Assembly (NCBI RefSeq): GCF_020884795.1
Contig: NZ_BBZF01000021.1
Coordinates: 173,349 to 237,348, forward strand
DNA: 64,000 nucleotides
Source of the DNA: Micromonospora okii
GTDB taxonomy: Bacteria > Actinomycetota > Actinomycetes > Mycobacteriales > Micromonosporaceae
Direction: 5' to 3'
The position numbers and the translations under genes are program-made. Shown here piece by piece: positions 9,019-17,854 of this stretch. How positions within the stretch are numbered: position 1 is the stretch's first letter; each line of letters starts with the position of its first letter. Under the pieces are notes generated by a model. The model ran no database searches. It saw only the letters and a list, made by a program, of their open reading frames with translations, and was not told the DNA's origin.

Positions 9019-9408
9019 AAGTGCCCCCAGTAATTCTCGCGTGGTTGCCCCGTTGCCGATTACGCGTAGTAGGTAACCCGTCACCAACGGTACTACCGAC
9101 AAGCCTCTGCGTCCAGAGGACATTTTGAAGGCGGTCAATGTAGACATTTACGCTGGTCGCGGTCGCACGATGTTCGATTCCCTCGTACGACAGGAGGGGT
9201 GGTCACTGTCCGTAGATCAAAACCGCACGTTCGGTTGACATTACCAGGGGGTAGGGCGAGGTCCCAAACCGGGCAGCGCATTTCGGTTCCCGGTGGACCA
9301 GTGCGCTCAGGTGGGGAGCGTTCAGGCAAGCGCGACATTCGGGGGGCCACCACCGCGCCCCGGCCGTACCCCGGGCAGGCCGCCCGGCTCCCGGGGCGAC
9401 GACCGGCC
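9019..9408. other. Divergent intergenic region, LuxR copy 1 / P450
   Basis: About 390 bases, relatively AT-rich near the LuxR side. A TTGACA hexamer at 9235-9240 has no matching -10 at normal spacing. A weak relative of the cluster element lies at 9079-9096 on the minus strand but lacks a properly spaced -10. The clear element for the + direction begins at 9409. Confidence 0.4.
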
Positions 9409-9453
9409 CTATCAGGTTGAGGGATGCTCAGCCGGCCGCCGCTTCCCTATCGT
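9409..9453 (+). promoter_or_regulatory. RifZ-like box plus -10, P450-rifR-rif19 operon promoter
   Basis: CTATC-AGGTTGAG-GGATG at 9409-9426, then 21 bases, then TATCGT at 9448-9453. One base of the CTACC half differs from the consensus. The first gene starts 75 bases after the -10. An activator at this position would overlap the -35 region. Confidence 0.65.
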
Positions 9454-9527
9454 TCCGACACGGGGCCGCAGCACGCCCGTCCCGCCCAGCGGATCGCACG
9501 CTTATCCGACACGGAAGGAAGAGGCCT

Positions 9528-10784
9528 ATGACCGCCACCTCCGAGAACCTGGTCGACACGCCGGTCGACCTGTTCTCACCAGAAGTGGTCGCCGACCCGT
9601 TCGGTCAGCACGCGCGGTTGCGCGAGGCGCCCCGGAAGATGATGGGCACCTTCATGGGCGGGCCGCCCATGTACCTGGCCACCAGCTACGAGGAGGTCCG
9701 CCAGGTCCTCACCGACCCGCGGTTCCTGGTCAACCCGCCGCCGGACTCCCCGATGGCGGACATCCGCAACGGGGTGTTCGAGCACCTGGAGATGCCGGAG
9801 GACCTGCTCCCCTGGATGGCGAACATCATCAACGCCGCCGACGGGGAGGACCACACCCGGCTGCGCAAGCTGGTCTCGTACGCGCTCACCGCGCACCGGA
9901 TCAACAAGCTGCGCCCCCGGGTCGAGAAGGTCACCGCGGACCTGCTCGACCACCTCGAGGAAATCGCCGGCGACGGCACGACGGTCGACCTCGTCCAGGA
10001 GTTCTGCTACCCGCTGCCGGTCACCGTGATCTGCGAGCTGGTCGGCATCGACGAGGAACACCGCGACGACTGGCGGGCCTGGGGCGACGCCATGGCCACC
10101 ATGGACGGTCCGAACATCCCGCCCACCCTGCGCCGCTGCATCGACCTCGGGCACGAGGTGCTCGACCGCCGGCGTCGCGAGCCGAAGGACGACCTGGTCA
10201 CCGCGCTCGTGCAGGCCCAGGCGGCCGACCCCGGCGTCGCCACCGACACCGAGCTGATCGGCATCCTGTTCAGCCTGGTGACGGCCGGGCACCAGACGAC
10301 GACGTACCTGATCGGCAACTCGGTCATCTTCCTCCTCGAGAACCCGGACCAGCTCGCGCGGCTGAAGGAAAACCCGTCGATGTGGGCGCAGGCGGTGCGC
10401 GAGCTCCAGCGCCTCGGGCCGATCCAGTTCGGGCAGCCCCGGTTCCCCACGGAGGACATCGAGGTCGGCGGCACGATCGTCCCGGCCGGCGCGCCGATCG
10501 TGCCCGTGATCTCGGCCGCGAACACCGACCCCCGCAAGTTCCCCGAGCCCGAGAAGCTGATCGTCGACCGGCTGGCCGTCGGCAGCGAGAGCCACCTCGG
10601 GTTCGGCAAGGGCATCCACCGCTGCCTCGGGCAGCACCTCGCCTACCAGGAGGGGGAGGTGGCGCTTCAGGGGTTGTTCACCCGCTTCCCGAACCTCTCC
10701 CTCGCGGTGCCGCGCGAGGAGATCCCGTGGATCCTGCGGCCCGGCTTCACCCGGACCAGGGACCTCCCGCTGAAGCTCGTCTGA
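9528..10784 (+). CDS. Cytochrome P450, ansamycin tailoring
   Basis: A 418-aa soluble bacterial P450. It shows the I-helix oxygen-binding motif AGHQTTTYL, an ExxR pair in 'RELQRLGPI', and the haem loop GFGKGIHRCLGQHLA with Cys366 as ligand. ATG 9528 follows GGAAGGAAGAGG; the open frame extends upstream but is not protein-like. It is the first gene of a + operon with rifR and the Rif19-like oxygenase and sits behind a cluster-type promoter. It is therefore a tailoring oxidase of the ansamycin, perhaps of the ansa chain (the Rif-Orf5 type P450 of Amycolatopsis opens the C12-C29 bond). Which rif P450 it corresponds to cannot be settled by eye. Confidence 0.88.
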   Translation: MTATSENLVDTPVDLFSPEVVADPFGQHARLREAPRKMMGTFMGGPPMYLATSYEEVRQVLTDPRFLVNPPPDSPMADIRNGVFEHLEMPEDLLPWMANIINAADGEDHTRLRKLVSYALTAHRINKLRPRVEKVTADLLDHLEEIAGDGTTVDLVQEFCYPLPVTVICELVGIDEEHRDDWRAWGDAMATMDGPNIPPTLRRCIDLGHEVLDRRRREPKDDLVTALVQAQAADPGVATDTELIGILFSLVTAGHQTTTYLIGNSVIFLLENPDQLARLKENPSMWAQAVRELQRLGPIQFGQPRFPTEDIEVGGTIVPAGAPIVPVISAANTDPRKFPEPEKLIVDRLAVGSESHLGFGKGIHRCLGQHLAYQEGEVALQGLFTRFPNLSLAVPREEIPWILRPGFTRTRDLPLKLV

Positions 10785-10789
10785 GCGCC

Positions 10790-10819
10790 CGCGCCCGGCG
10801 TGGCTCCACGCCGGGCGCG
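10790..10819 (+). terminator. Intercistronic hairpin between P450 and rifR
   Basis: A perfect 13-bp stem (10790-10802 with 10807-10819) and 4-base loop start five bases after the P450 stop and end 17 bases before the rifR start. There is no T-run. It may be a partial terminator or an mRNA-stabilising structure that lowers rifR relative to the P450. Confidence 0.5.
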
Positions 10820-10836
10820 GATGACTCCGGAAAGGC

Positions 10837-11619
10837 ATGTTGGCCTTGTCTCACCCTGCGGAGCACGTCGAGAAGTGGCTGCGCCGGTTCCACGCGACGC
10901 CGGACTGCGCGGCCCGCCTCGTGTGCCTGCCGCACGCCGGCGGGTCGGCAAGCTTCTTCCACCCGGTGTCCCGGGCACTCGCCCCCACGGTGGAGGTCCT
11001 GGCGGTCCAGTACCCGGGCCGCCAGGACCGCCGCCGCGAGCCCCCGGTCGACAACATCCCCGACCTGGCGGAGCAGGTCCTCGGCGCGCTGCGGCACCTG
11101 GACGACCGTCCCCTCGCGCTGTTCGGGCACAGCATGGGCGCGGTGCTCGGCTACGAGCTGGCGCTGCGGATGCGCGACGCCGGGCTGCCGCCGCCGGCGC
11201 ACCTGTTCGTCTCCGGCCGGCGGGCCCCGTCCCGCTACCGTGACGAGCGGGTGCACGAGGTGTCGGACGCCCAGATCGTGTCCGAGCTGCGGGCCCTCAA
11301 CGGCACCGACGCGGTCATGCTCGCCGACCCGGAGGTGCTGGACATGATCCTGCCGGCCATCCGCGCCGACTACCGGGCCGTCGAGACCTACCGTCACGAC
11401 CCCGCCCGGAGGCTCGACTGCCCCGTCACCGTGTTCACCGGCGACAGCGACCCACGGGTGTCGGTCGACGAGGCCCGGGCCTGGGGCGAGCACACCACCG
11501 GGCCGACGGACCTGCACGTCCTGCCCGGGGGCCACTTCTTCCTCGTCGACCGCGGCGACCGCGTGATCGCGACCGTGCGGCGGAGCCTGACGGGTGACCA
11601 CCACCCCGCCGACCTGTGA
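10837..11619 (+). CDS. rifR: Type II thioesterase RifR
   Basis: A 260-aa alpha/beta hydrolase that removes wrongly loaded or decarboxylated acyl groups from the synthase carrier domains. The nucleophile motif GHSMG (Ser99) and the catalytic His in 'PGGHFFL' (His233) are present, with the early 'PHAGGSASFF' typical of external thioesterases in polyketide and peptide clusters. Length is normal. It lies second in the + operon between the P450 and the FAD monooxygenase, next to the Rif19 homologue. That neighbourhood matches what I recall for rifR in Amycolatopsis mediterranei. Confidence 0.88.
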   Translation: MLALSHPAEHVEKWLRRFHATPDCAARLVCLPHAGGSASFFHPVSRALAPTVEVLAVQYPGRQDRRREPPVDNIPDLAEQVLGALRHLDDRPLALFGHSMGAVLGYELALRMRDAGLPPPAHLFVSGRRAPSRYRDERVHEVSDAQIVSELRALNGTDAVMLADPEVLDMILPAIRADYRAVETYRHDPARRLDCPVTVFTGDSDPRVSVDEARAWGEHTTGPTDLHVLPGGHFFLVDRGDRVIATVRRSLTGDHHPADL

Positions 11620-11629
11620 GGTTCCCTTG

Positions 11630-13222
11630 ATGGACGCGGACGTCGTCGTCGTCGGCAACGGTCCGATCGGCGCCACGCTGTCGGTGCTGCTCGCCCGACG
11701 CGGCTGGCGGGTGACCGTGCTCGAACGCCGCCCCCGGCCGTACAAGCTCCCCCGGGCGACCAGCTTCGACGGGGAGACCGCCCGGCTCCTGGCCGGCACC
11801 GGGATCGGCCCGGACCTCGACCGGATCACGGCGCCGGCCAACGGGTACCAGTGGCGCACCGCCGCGGGTGAGACGCTGCTCGACATCGCGTTCACCACGG
11901 CCGGCCCGTACGGCTGGCCCGACGCGAACACGATGCACCAGCCTGCGCTCGAGGAACTCGTCGCGGCCCGGGCGTCCGCCCTGCCCGGCGTCACGGTGCT
12001 GCGGGGCCACGAGGTCGTCGGCATCGACGACGGCGACGGTCGGGTGGAGGTGACCGTCGTCACCGACGACGACGCGACCCGGACCCTCTCCGCGCGGTGG
12101 GTCGTGGGGTGCGACGGCGCGAACAGCTTCGTGCGCCACCACCTCGACGTGCCGGTGACCGACCTCGGCTTCTCCTACGAGTGGCTGCTCTGCGACGTCG
12201 AACTCCGCGAGCCCCGCGAGTTCGTCCCCACGAACGTGCAGATCTGCGATCCCGCCCGCCCCACGACCCTGGTGGGCAGCGGGCCCGGGCGGCGGCGCTG
12301 GGAGTTCATGCGCCTGCCGGGCGAGAGCACGGCCGAGCTGAACCGGGACGAGACGGCGTGGCGGCTGCTGGCGCCGTTCGGCGTCACCCCCGACACCGCC
12401 ACCCTGCTGCGCAGCACCACGTACATCTTCCAGGCCAGGTGGGCCGAGCAGTGGCGGGTCGGTCACGTCCTGCTGGCCGGCGACGCGGCCCACCTCATGC
12501 CGCCCTTCGCCGGCCAGGGCATGTGCTCCGGCATCCGGGACGTCGTCAACCTGGCGTGGAAACTCGACCTGACGCTGCGCGGCCTGGCGGCCGAGTCGAT
12601 CCTCGACACCTACACGGAGGAGCGCCGCGCCCAGGCCCGGGAGGCGATCCTGGCGTCGGTCCAGTTGGGCCGGGTGATCTGCGTGACCGACCCGGCAGCC
12701 GCCGCCGAACGGGACGCCACCGTGCTGGCCAACCGGCGCGGCCGGCCGCCGGCGCGGCCGGAGCCGGCGAAGCCGCTGCCGGTCGGCCTGCTGCACCGGC
12801 GGCCGGGAGCCGACGCCGCCGAGCCGCCGGCGGGTGCCGTCGTGCCGCAGGGGCGGGTGGGCCTGCGGGGGCGCACCGGGCTCTTCGACGACGTCGTCGG
12901 GCGTGGCTTCGTGCTGCTGACCACCGACGACCCGCGCGCCGCGCTCGGCGAGGAGCGGCTGTCCTTCCTCGCCGACCTGGACGCCCACGTCGTGCGGCTG
13001 CTGCCGCCCGGCAGCGCGCCGGAGGAGGACGGGGTGGTGGACGTGGACGACGTCTACCGGCCGTACCTGGCGGGGTTCGCGGCGACGTCCCTGCTCGTCC
13101 GTCCGGACTACCACGTCTTCGGCGCGGCGGGCGACCGGGGCGGCGTCGCCGCCCTGGTCGACGACCTCCGCGACCAGTTGCGGGCCGCGGTGCCGGCCGG
13201 CGCGCCGCACCGGGCCGGCTGA
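11630..13222 (+). CDS. rif19: FAD-dependent aromatic monooxygenase (Rif19-like)
   Basis: A 530-aa flavoprotein hydroxylase of the MhpA/PheA type. It has the dinucleotide fold VVGNGPIG at residues 7-14, the second FAD motif LLAGDAAHLMPPFAGQG (Asp285) and the C-terminal thioredoxin-like domain of phenol hydroxylases (about 400-530). In rifamycin biosynthesis this family (3-(3-hydroxyphenyl)propionate hydroxylase-like Rif-Orf19) is linked to oxidation of the naphthalene chromophore. ATG 11630 is chosen: the rifR stop region supplies GAGG eight bases upstream, and the dinucleotide fold begins directly after it. It ends only 10 bases from the convergent 2,3-dehydratase. Rifampicin monooxygenases belong to the same family, so a detoxifying role is an alternative. 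Confidence 0.8.
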   Translation: MDADVVVVGNGPIGATLSVLLARRGWRVTVLERRPRPYKLPRATSFDGETARLLAGTGIGPDLDRITAPANGYQWRTAAGETLLDIAFTTAGPYGWPDANTMHQPALEELVAARASALPGVTVLRGHEVVGIDDGDGRVEVTVVTDDDATRTLSARWVVGCDGANSFVRHHLDVPVTDLGFSYEWLLCDVELREPREFVPTNVQICDPARPTTLVGSGPGRRRWEFMRLPGESTAELNRDETAWRLLAPFGVTPDTATLLRSTTYIFQARWAEQWRVGHVLLAGDAAHLMPPFAGQGMCSGIRDVVNLAWKLDLTLRGLAAESILDTYTEERRAQAREAILASVQLGRVICVTDPAAAAERDATVLANRRGRPPARPEPAKPLPVGLLHRRPGADAAEPPAGAVVPQGRVGLRGRTGLFDDVVGRGFVLLTTDDPRAALGEERLSFLADLDAHVVRLLPPGSAPEEDGVVDVDDVYRPYLAGFAATSLLVRPDYHVFGAAGDRGGVAALVDDLRDQLRAAVPAGAPHRAG

Positions 13223-13232
13223 CGGCCCGGCC

Positions 13233-14648
13233 TCACGCCGGCAGGCAGCGCAGGCAGGCCAGCAGCGTGCGGGCCTGCACGTTGAGGTAGTGGCCGTGCC
13301 GGGACAGCGCGGCCAACTGGCCCGGGGTGACCCAGGCGTAGCCGTCGGGCGGCTCCACCGGGACCTCCGGGAGGCCGTCGGCGTCGACGATCAGGTACCG
13401 GCTCTCCGCGTTGAGGAACCGGCCGCCCTCCTCGGAGTGCGTCACCCGGTAGCGGAGGGCGGCGTCGGCCACGGTGGCGGCGTGGTCGAGCAACGGCGGA
13501 CGGTCGGCGGGGTCGAGGTGGGCGTAGTTGAGCGGGACGCCCTGCACCGTCGGCGCCAGCTCGACGGTGTCGAGGAAGCCCCCCTCCGCCAGCGCGTGGA
13601 CCAGCACGTGGCGGACGCCGCCGAAGGTCCTGGTGTAGAAGGCGACGACGCCGGGAGCCGTCGGCTCGATCAGCGGCTGCGTCCAGCCCGCGACCTCGCG
13701 GTTGGCCGCCGCCACGGCGACGGCCACCACCGAGAAGTACCGCCCGTGCTCGTGCCGGATCGCGTGCCGGTCCCGCTGCCAGCCCGGGACGTCACCGAGC
13801 CCCGTCCGCCGGGCCCGCACGTGGTGCCGGGTGCGCTGCCCGGTGAACCACGACAGCAGCTCGACGTCCGGCATCAGCGCCGTCCCGTCCGGCTCCGCGT
13901 CGGGCAGGCACGACAGCACGGTACGGGCGTCCATGTTCACCGTGTTGTCCAGGCGCAGCAGGTCGTGGATCTGCCGCAGCGTGAGCCAGCGGTAGTCGGG
14001 CAGGAGGTCGACCTCCCCGGTCGTCTCCACGACCATGTTCCGGTTCGACTTGCGCAGGAACCAGGAGCCGTGCTCGGACTGGAGCACGTCCGCGATCACC
14101 CGCCCGGGGGCCGGCGCGACGAAGTGCTCGACGTAGCGCACCGCCGCGCCCCGGTGGGCGCGGGTGTAGTTGCTGCGGGTCGCCTGCACGGTCGGGGAGA
14201 GCTGGACGACGTTCGGGTTGCCCGGCTCCATCTTGGCCTGCATGAGGAAGTGCAGGACGCCGCCGAACTCCTTGGCGAGGATGCCGAGGATGCCGACCTC
14301 CGGCTGTTCGATGATCGGCTGGTGCCAGTCGCGGGCCGGCCCGTCGCCGTGGGGCTCGCCGAGCTCCGTGACGTGCAGGCCGGTCACGGCGAAGAAGCGA
14401 CCGCTGCGGTGGACCAGGTCGCCGGTGCCGGGCGCGAAGGACCACGCGTCGAGGGCGTCGAACGGGATGCGCCGCACGTCGAACTCCGGGGAGCGGCGGC
14501 GTTCGTCGAGCCACCGCACGACGTCCTCGGTCGTGGTGTGCAGCCCCTCGGCCCGCGCGGACGCGGCGATGCGGTCCCGGATGGAGGGCGACTCGCGGGG
14601 GCGCGGCACGGGCAGCCGGGGCGGCCCGGAGAGCGTGGGGGTGCGCAT
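13233..14648 (-). CDS. NDP-hexose 2,3-dehydratase (TylX3/SpnO/EvaA family, Rif18-like)
   Basis: A 471-aa enzyme that removes the C2 hydroxyl of NDP-4-keto-6-deoxyhexose, giving a 3,4-diketo-2,6-dideoxy sugar. The family's internal duplication is clear: the two halves share 'WHQPIIEQPEVGILGI' / 'WTQPLIEPTAPGVVAF', then 'FGGVLHFLMQA' / 'FGGVRHVLVHA', then 'LSPTVQATRSNY' / 'LAPTVQGVPLNY'. GGAGGAG sits just before the ATG. It is the last gene of the minus tailoring operon, 15 bases after the ferredoxin. Together with the 3,4-dehydratase and the glycosyltransferase it implies a 2,3,6-trideoxyhexose. Rifamycin B carries no sugar, so its role here is open. Confidence 0.85.
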   Translation of the reverse strand: MRTPTLSGPPRLPVPRPRESPSIRDRIAASARAEGLHTTTEDVVRWLDERRRSPEFDVRRIPFDALDAWSFAPGTGDLVHRSGRFFAVTGLHVTELGEPHGDGPARDWHQPIIEQPEVGILGILAKEFGGVLHFLMQAKMEPGNPNVVQLSPTVQATRSNYTRAHRGAAVRYVEHFVAPAPGRVIADVLQSEHGSWFLRKSNRNMVVETTGEVDLLPDYRWLTLRQIHDLLRLDNTVNMDARTVLSCLPDAEPDGTALMPDVELLSWFTGQRTRHHVRARRTGLGDVPGWQRDRHAIRHEHGRYFSVVAVAVAAANREVAGWTQPLIEPTAPGVVAFYTRTFGGVRHVLVHALAEGGFLDTVELAPTVQGVPLNYAHLDPADRPPLLDHAATVADAALRYRVTHSEEGGRFLNAESRYLIVDADGLPEVPVEPPDGYAWVTPGQLAALSRHGHYLNVQARTLLACLRCLPA

Positions 14649-14663
14649 GGCGTTGCTCCTCCG

Positions 14664-14867
14664 TCAGGCGCCGGTGGTCTCGACCCACAGGGCCCGGGCC
14701 GGGCAGGTGTCGACCGCCTGGACCACGCCGGCCTGCTGGTCGGGGCCGGGCTCGGCGCGGAGCAGCACCACGGTGCCGTCCTCCTCGCTCTGGTCGAACA
14801 CCTCGGGCAGGCGCAGCGCGCACAGGCCCGAGCCGATGCAGGCGTCCGGGTCGGCGTGCACCCTCAC
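14664..14867 (-). CDS. [3Fe-4S] ferredoxin, redox partner of the adjacent P450
   Basis: A 67-aa ferredoxin with the actinobacterial P450-partner pattern: CIGSGLC (Cys-x5-Cys) near residues 10-16 and a final Cys-Pro in 'DTCPARALW'. Its GTG start overlaps the TGA of the upstream P450 in a GTGA junction, so the two are made together and probably function together, passing electrons from a reductase encoded elsewhere. Alternative longer frames here are antisense noise. Confidence 0.88.
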   Translation of the reverse strand: MRVHADPDACIGSGLCALRLPEVFDQSEEDGTVVLLRAEPGPDQQAGVVQAVDTCPARALWVETTGA

Positions 14868-16129
14868 GGGGCGTCCCAGGTGACCGGCAACGAGTAGACG
14901 CCGTAGGTGAGCATGTCGTTGCGCAGGGGGATCTCCTCGGGCGGCACGGCGAGGCGGAGGTTGGGCAGGCGGCGCAGCAGTTCGCCGTACGCGACCGTCA
15001 TCTCCACCCGGGCCAACTGCTGGCCGAGGCACTGGTGCACGCCGTGGCCGAACGCCAGGTGCGGCGCCCGTGGCCGGCCCACGTCGAGCAGCTCCGGGGT
15101 CGGCCAGTGCTGCCCGTCCCGGTTGGCGGCCACCAGGGAGACCACCACGGTCGAGCCGGCCGGCAGCCGCTCGCCGCCGAGCTCCACGTCCTCCCTGGCG
15201 AACCGGAAGATCCCGGTGTGGACGATCGACAGGTAGCGCAGCAGCTCCTCGACCGCGTCGCCCATGCGGGACGGGTCCGCGCGCAGCGCGGCCAACTGCT
15301 CGGGGTGCCGCAGCAGCGCGAAGGTGCCCAGCCCCAGCATGTTCGCCGTGGTCTCGTGGCCGGCGATGAGCAGCAGGTTGGCGATGTTGATCAGCTCGTC
15401 CTCGGTCAGCGCGGGATCGGCGCCGGCGTGGTGGATCAGGCCGGAGATCATGTCGTCGCTCGGGTTGTCCCGCTTGTCCGCGACGAGCCGCTGCATGAAC
15501 TCCCGCTGGGCCTCGACGTTGGCCAGCGCCTCCTTGACCGGCAGGTCCATCCGCAGCAGCGACGCCGTGCTGCGCTGGAACTCCTCCCGGTCGGAGTAGC
15601 GGACCCCGAGCAGTTCGCACATCACCAGCGTGGGCACCGGGATCGCGAACTCGGACACCAGGTCGGCGGTGTTCCCCCCGGCCAGCATGGCGTCGATCCG
15701 CTCGGTGACGATCTCCTCGATCCGCGCGGTGAGCTGGCGCATCCGCCGGAGGGTGAACTGCCCGGTGAGCAGCTTGCGGTAGCGGGTGTGGTCCGGCGGG
15801 TCCATGTTGATGAACGACCCGGCCCGCGCCTTGTCGTTGCGGAGCTGCTCGCGCAACTCCTCGGGCAGCTCCTTGAAGCGCGGGTGGTACTGGAACCGGT
15901 CGGCGGAGAACCGCAGGTCCGCCAGCAGCGCGCGGCCCTCCTCGTACCCGGTCACCAGCCAGAACGGGTCGCCGCCCGGCAGGGTCGACCTGGTGATCGG
16001 GGAGCGCTCGGCCGTCGCCGTCAGGGCGGGCGGCGGCGTGAACGCGTCGTCGCGGTGCAGCAGCTCGGTGGGCAGCGGTGCGCGTAGCGATTCGCCGGAG
16101 GGCGGAGTCTCTTTTGTTTGCGTCGTCAC
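14864..16129 (-). CDS. rif16: Cytochrome P450 (Rif16-like)
   Basis: A 421-aa P450 with AGHETTANM in the I helix, the ExxR in 'EELLRYLSI' and the haem loop FGHGVHQCLGQQLA (Cys367). Of two in-frame GTG codons I choose 16129, eight bases after GAGGAG. It follows the split transketolase in one operon, the arrangement of rif15-rif16 in Amycolatopsis. There Rif16 oxidises rifamycin L, made by the transketolase Rif15, to rifamycin B. The same step is the best guess here and rests on synteny more than on sequence detail. It is followed by its own ferredoxin. Confidence 0.82.
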   Translation of the reverse strand: MTTQTKETPPSGESLRAPLPTELLHRDDAFTPPPALTATAERSPITRSTLPGGDPFWLVTGYEEGRALLADLRFSADRFQYHPRFKELPEELREQLRNDKARAGSFINMDPPDHTRYRKLLTGQFTLRRMRQLTARIEEIVTERIDAMLAGGNTADLVSEFAIPVPTLVMCELLGVRYSDREEFQRSTASLLRMDLPVKEALANVEAQREFMQRLVADKRDNPSDDMISGLIHHAGADPALTEDELINIANLLLIAGHETTANMLGLGTFALLRHPEQLAALRADPSRMGDAVEELLRYLSIVHTGIFRFAREDVELGGERLPAGSTVVVSLVAANRDGQHWPTPELLDVGRPRAPHLAFGHGVHQCLGQQLARVEMTVAYGELLRRLPNLRLAVPPEEIPLRNDMLTYGVYSLPVTWDAP

Positions 16130-16191
16130 TTCGGGCACTCCTCGGGGCGCGGGAAACAGCTCAACGGCAGATCGATCGGCGCCGCGACGGG

Positions 16192-17103
16192 CTACTGGAA
16201 GAAGCTGCCGATCGACTCGGCCAGGCCGGCGGCGTCCACCCCGTACAGCCGGTCGTGGTCCTCGGCGGTGCCGTAGACCCGCGCCTCCCGGTCGCGCCAC
16301 ACGCCGTAGGAGCGCAGGCGGTGCGGCACGTCGCCGAGCGCCTCGGCGACCTCGTGCGCCGAGGTTCCCCGCAGGTACGGCTCGACCACCGCCACGTTGG
16401 GTCGCGCGCCGGCCACGGCGGCGCGCAGGCCGACGTGGTCGAACGGCCGGATCGTGGACGCGTAGAGCACCGTCGCGTCGATCGACGCCGTCCCGGCGAG
16501 CACCTGGTCCAGCACCGGGCCGACCGCGATCACCACGCCGGCGCCACCCCGGCGCAGCACGGTGAACCCCTCCGAGACCGGCACCGCCTCGCTGTTGACC
16601 CGCTCGGAGAGCCGCAGGTAGACCCGCCCGTCGCCGGCCATCGCGCTGCGCAGCAGCGGCTCGACCTCGTCCTCGTGGCCGGGCACGTGCACCGTCCAGC
16701 CGGGCAGCGTGTCGAGCAGCGCGACGTCCTCGGGCGACTGGTGGGTCCGGCCCCACGACGGGTCGTCGTAGGAGGCGCCGACGCTGACCAGCACCGCGCC
16801 GACGTCCTGGTGCCCGAGGCAGATCTTGAGCTGCTCGAACGGCCGCTCCACCAGGAACGGCGCGTAGGTGTGCACCACCGGCCGGTGGCCGGTCAACGCC
16901 AGGCCACCGGCGATCCCGATCATCGCCTGCTCGCGGATCCCGACGTTGATCACCCGGTCCGGGAACTCGGCCCGGGCCGCGGTGAAGAACCACGCCGAGA
17001 TGTCGGCGGTCAGCAGCACCAGCCGGGGATCGGTGGCCAGTGAGTCGATCGTGGTGTCGACGAAGACGCTCCGCATCGGCTTCCGGGTGACCTGGGTGCT
17101 CAT
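16192..17103 (-). CDS. rif15B: Transketolase subunit B, C-terminal half (Rif15B-like)
   Basis: A 303-aa protein containing the pyrimidine-binding and C-terminal domains of a split transketolase. 'RVINVGIREQAMIGIAGGLA' holds the catalytic Glu that activates thiamine diphosphate, and 'ASYDDPSWGRTHQSPEDVAL' is the family's second signature. Its ATG overlaps the stop of subunit A (ATGA), as expected for a two-chain enzyme. In rifamycin biosynthesis Rif15 moves a two-carbon keto unit from a ketose phosphate onto rifamycin S to form rifamycin L. Presence beside the P450, methyltransferase and ferredoxin supports that role over primary metabolism. Confidence 0.85.
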   Translation of the reverse strand: MSTQVTRKPMRSVFVDTTIDSLATDPRLVLLTADISAWFFTAARAEFPDRVINVGIREQAMIGIAGGLALTGHRPVVHTYAPFLVERPFEQLKICLGHQDVGAVLVSVGASYDDPSWGRTHQSPEDVALLDTLPGWTVHVPGHEDEVEPLLRSAMAGDGRVYLRLSERVNSEAVPVSEGFTVLRRGGAGVVIAVGPVLDQVLAGTASIDATVLYASTIRPFDHVGLRAAVAGARPNVAVVEPYLRGTSAHEVAEALGDVPHRLRSYGVWRDREARVYGTAEDHDRLYGVDAAGLAESIGSFFQ

Positions 17104-17792
17104 GCCGCGCTTCCTTCCGTAATCTCGCGAACCTCCGCCACCACGGCCTGCGGTCGCCCGTCGGGTTCCCGGGTCAGCGCCCGGTACAGCTCGTCGTGGT
17201 CGCGGCCGTTCACCGTGGCCGCGTGCCAGCCCTCCCCCTCGAAGCGCCGGGCGATGCCGCCCGGCCAGCCGAGGCTCGCCGAGCCGTTGTCGATCACGAT
17301 CGCGGTGACCCGGTCGAGGCCGAGGCGGCCGGCGATCGCGATGGCCTCGTGGTTGCTGCCCTCGTCGAACTCGCCGTCGCCGAGGAGCACCACGACGCGG
17401 GCCCGCCGGCCCTGGGCGCGCAGCCCGAGCGCGGTGCCCACGCCGAGCGGGAGCCCGTGGCCGAGGGAGCCGGCGCTGATCTCCACGCCGGGCGCGAGCA
17501 CCCGGTCCGGGTGCATGCCCAGCGGCGAGCCGAACGTCCGCCAACTGTCCAGGGTCTCCGGCTCCAGGAAGCCCTTCGCGGCCAGCATCGCGTAGTAGGC
17601 CATCGGGCCGTGGCCCTTGGAGAGGTAGAACCGGTCCCGGTCGGGGTCGTCGATGTTCTCCGGCGAGACGTTGAGCACGCGTTCGTAGAGCACCCAGAGC
17701 GCGTGCAGGGTGGACGCCGCCGCCCAGCCGTGCTTCTCATCCCCGGTCATCCTGCTGAACAGGCTTCGTATCGTCTCTTCGGTCATCTGCAT
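17100..17792 (-). CDS. rif15A: Transketolase subunit A, N-terminal half (Rif15A-like)
   Basis: A 230-aa protein with the thiamine-diphosphate domain. 'YLSKGHGPMAYYAML' is the transketolase N-terminal signature. 'GDGEFDEGSNHEAIAIAG' through 'IVIDN' (about residues 134-166) is the Mg-diphosphate motif GDG...N. GTGGAAAC precedes the ATG; a longer frame to 18011 lacks protein character and overlaps the methyltransferase. It must pair with subunit B to form the active tetramer. See subunit B for the proposed reaction. Confidence 0.85.
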   Translation of the reverse strand: MQMTEETIRSLFSRMTGDEKHGWAAASTLHALWVLYERVLNVSPENIDDPDRDRFYLSKGHGPMAYYAMLAAKGFLEPETLDSWRTFGSPLGMHPDRVLAPGVEISAGSLGHGLPLGVGTALGLRAQGRRARVVVLLGDGEFDEGSNHEAIAIAGRLGLDRVTAIVIDNGSASLGWPGGIARRFEGEGWHAATVNGRDHDELYRALTREPDGRPQAVVAEVREITEGSAA

Positions 17793-17854
17793 GTTTCCAC
17801 CCCGGAACGTGTTCGATGCGGGAGAAGGCACCACGGCCAACGGAGTTGCGGTGT

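Noticed and set aside
9079..9096. A seventh RifZ-like box upstream of LuxR copy 1 (GTAGT-ACCGTTGG-TGACG on the minus strand)
   Set aside because: Only the core resembles the others, the CTACC half is poor, and no -10 follows at 20-21 bases.
9019..9147. A longer 496-aa start for LuxR copy 1
   Set aside because: No ribosome-binding site, rare CTA, CTA and TTA codons, and no counterpart in copy 2, where a stop blocks the frame.
9235..9257. TTGACA followed by TAGGGC as a promoter
   Set aside because: Spacing is only 11 bases; the boxed promoter at 9409-9453 fits better.
14864..16993. A 709-codon frame for the Rif16-like P450
   Set aside because: The upstream part overlaps the transketolase gene in another frame and lacks protein features; P450 homology begins near the GTG at 16129.
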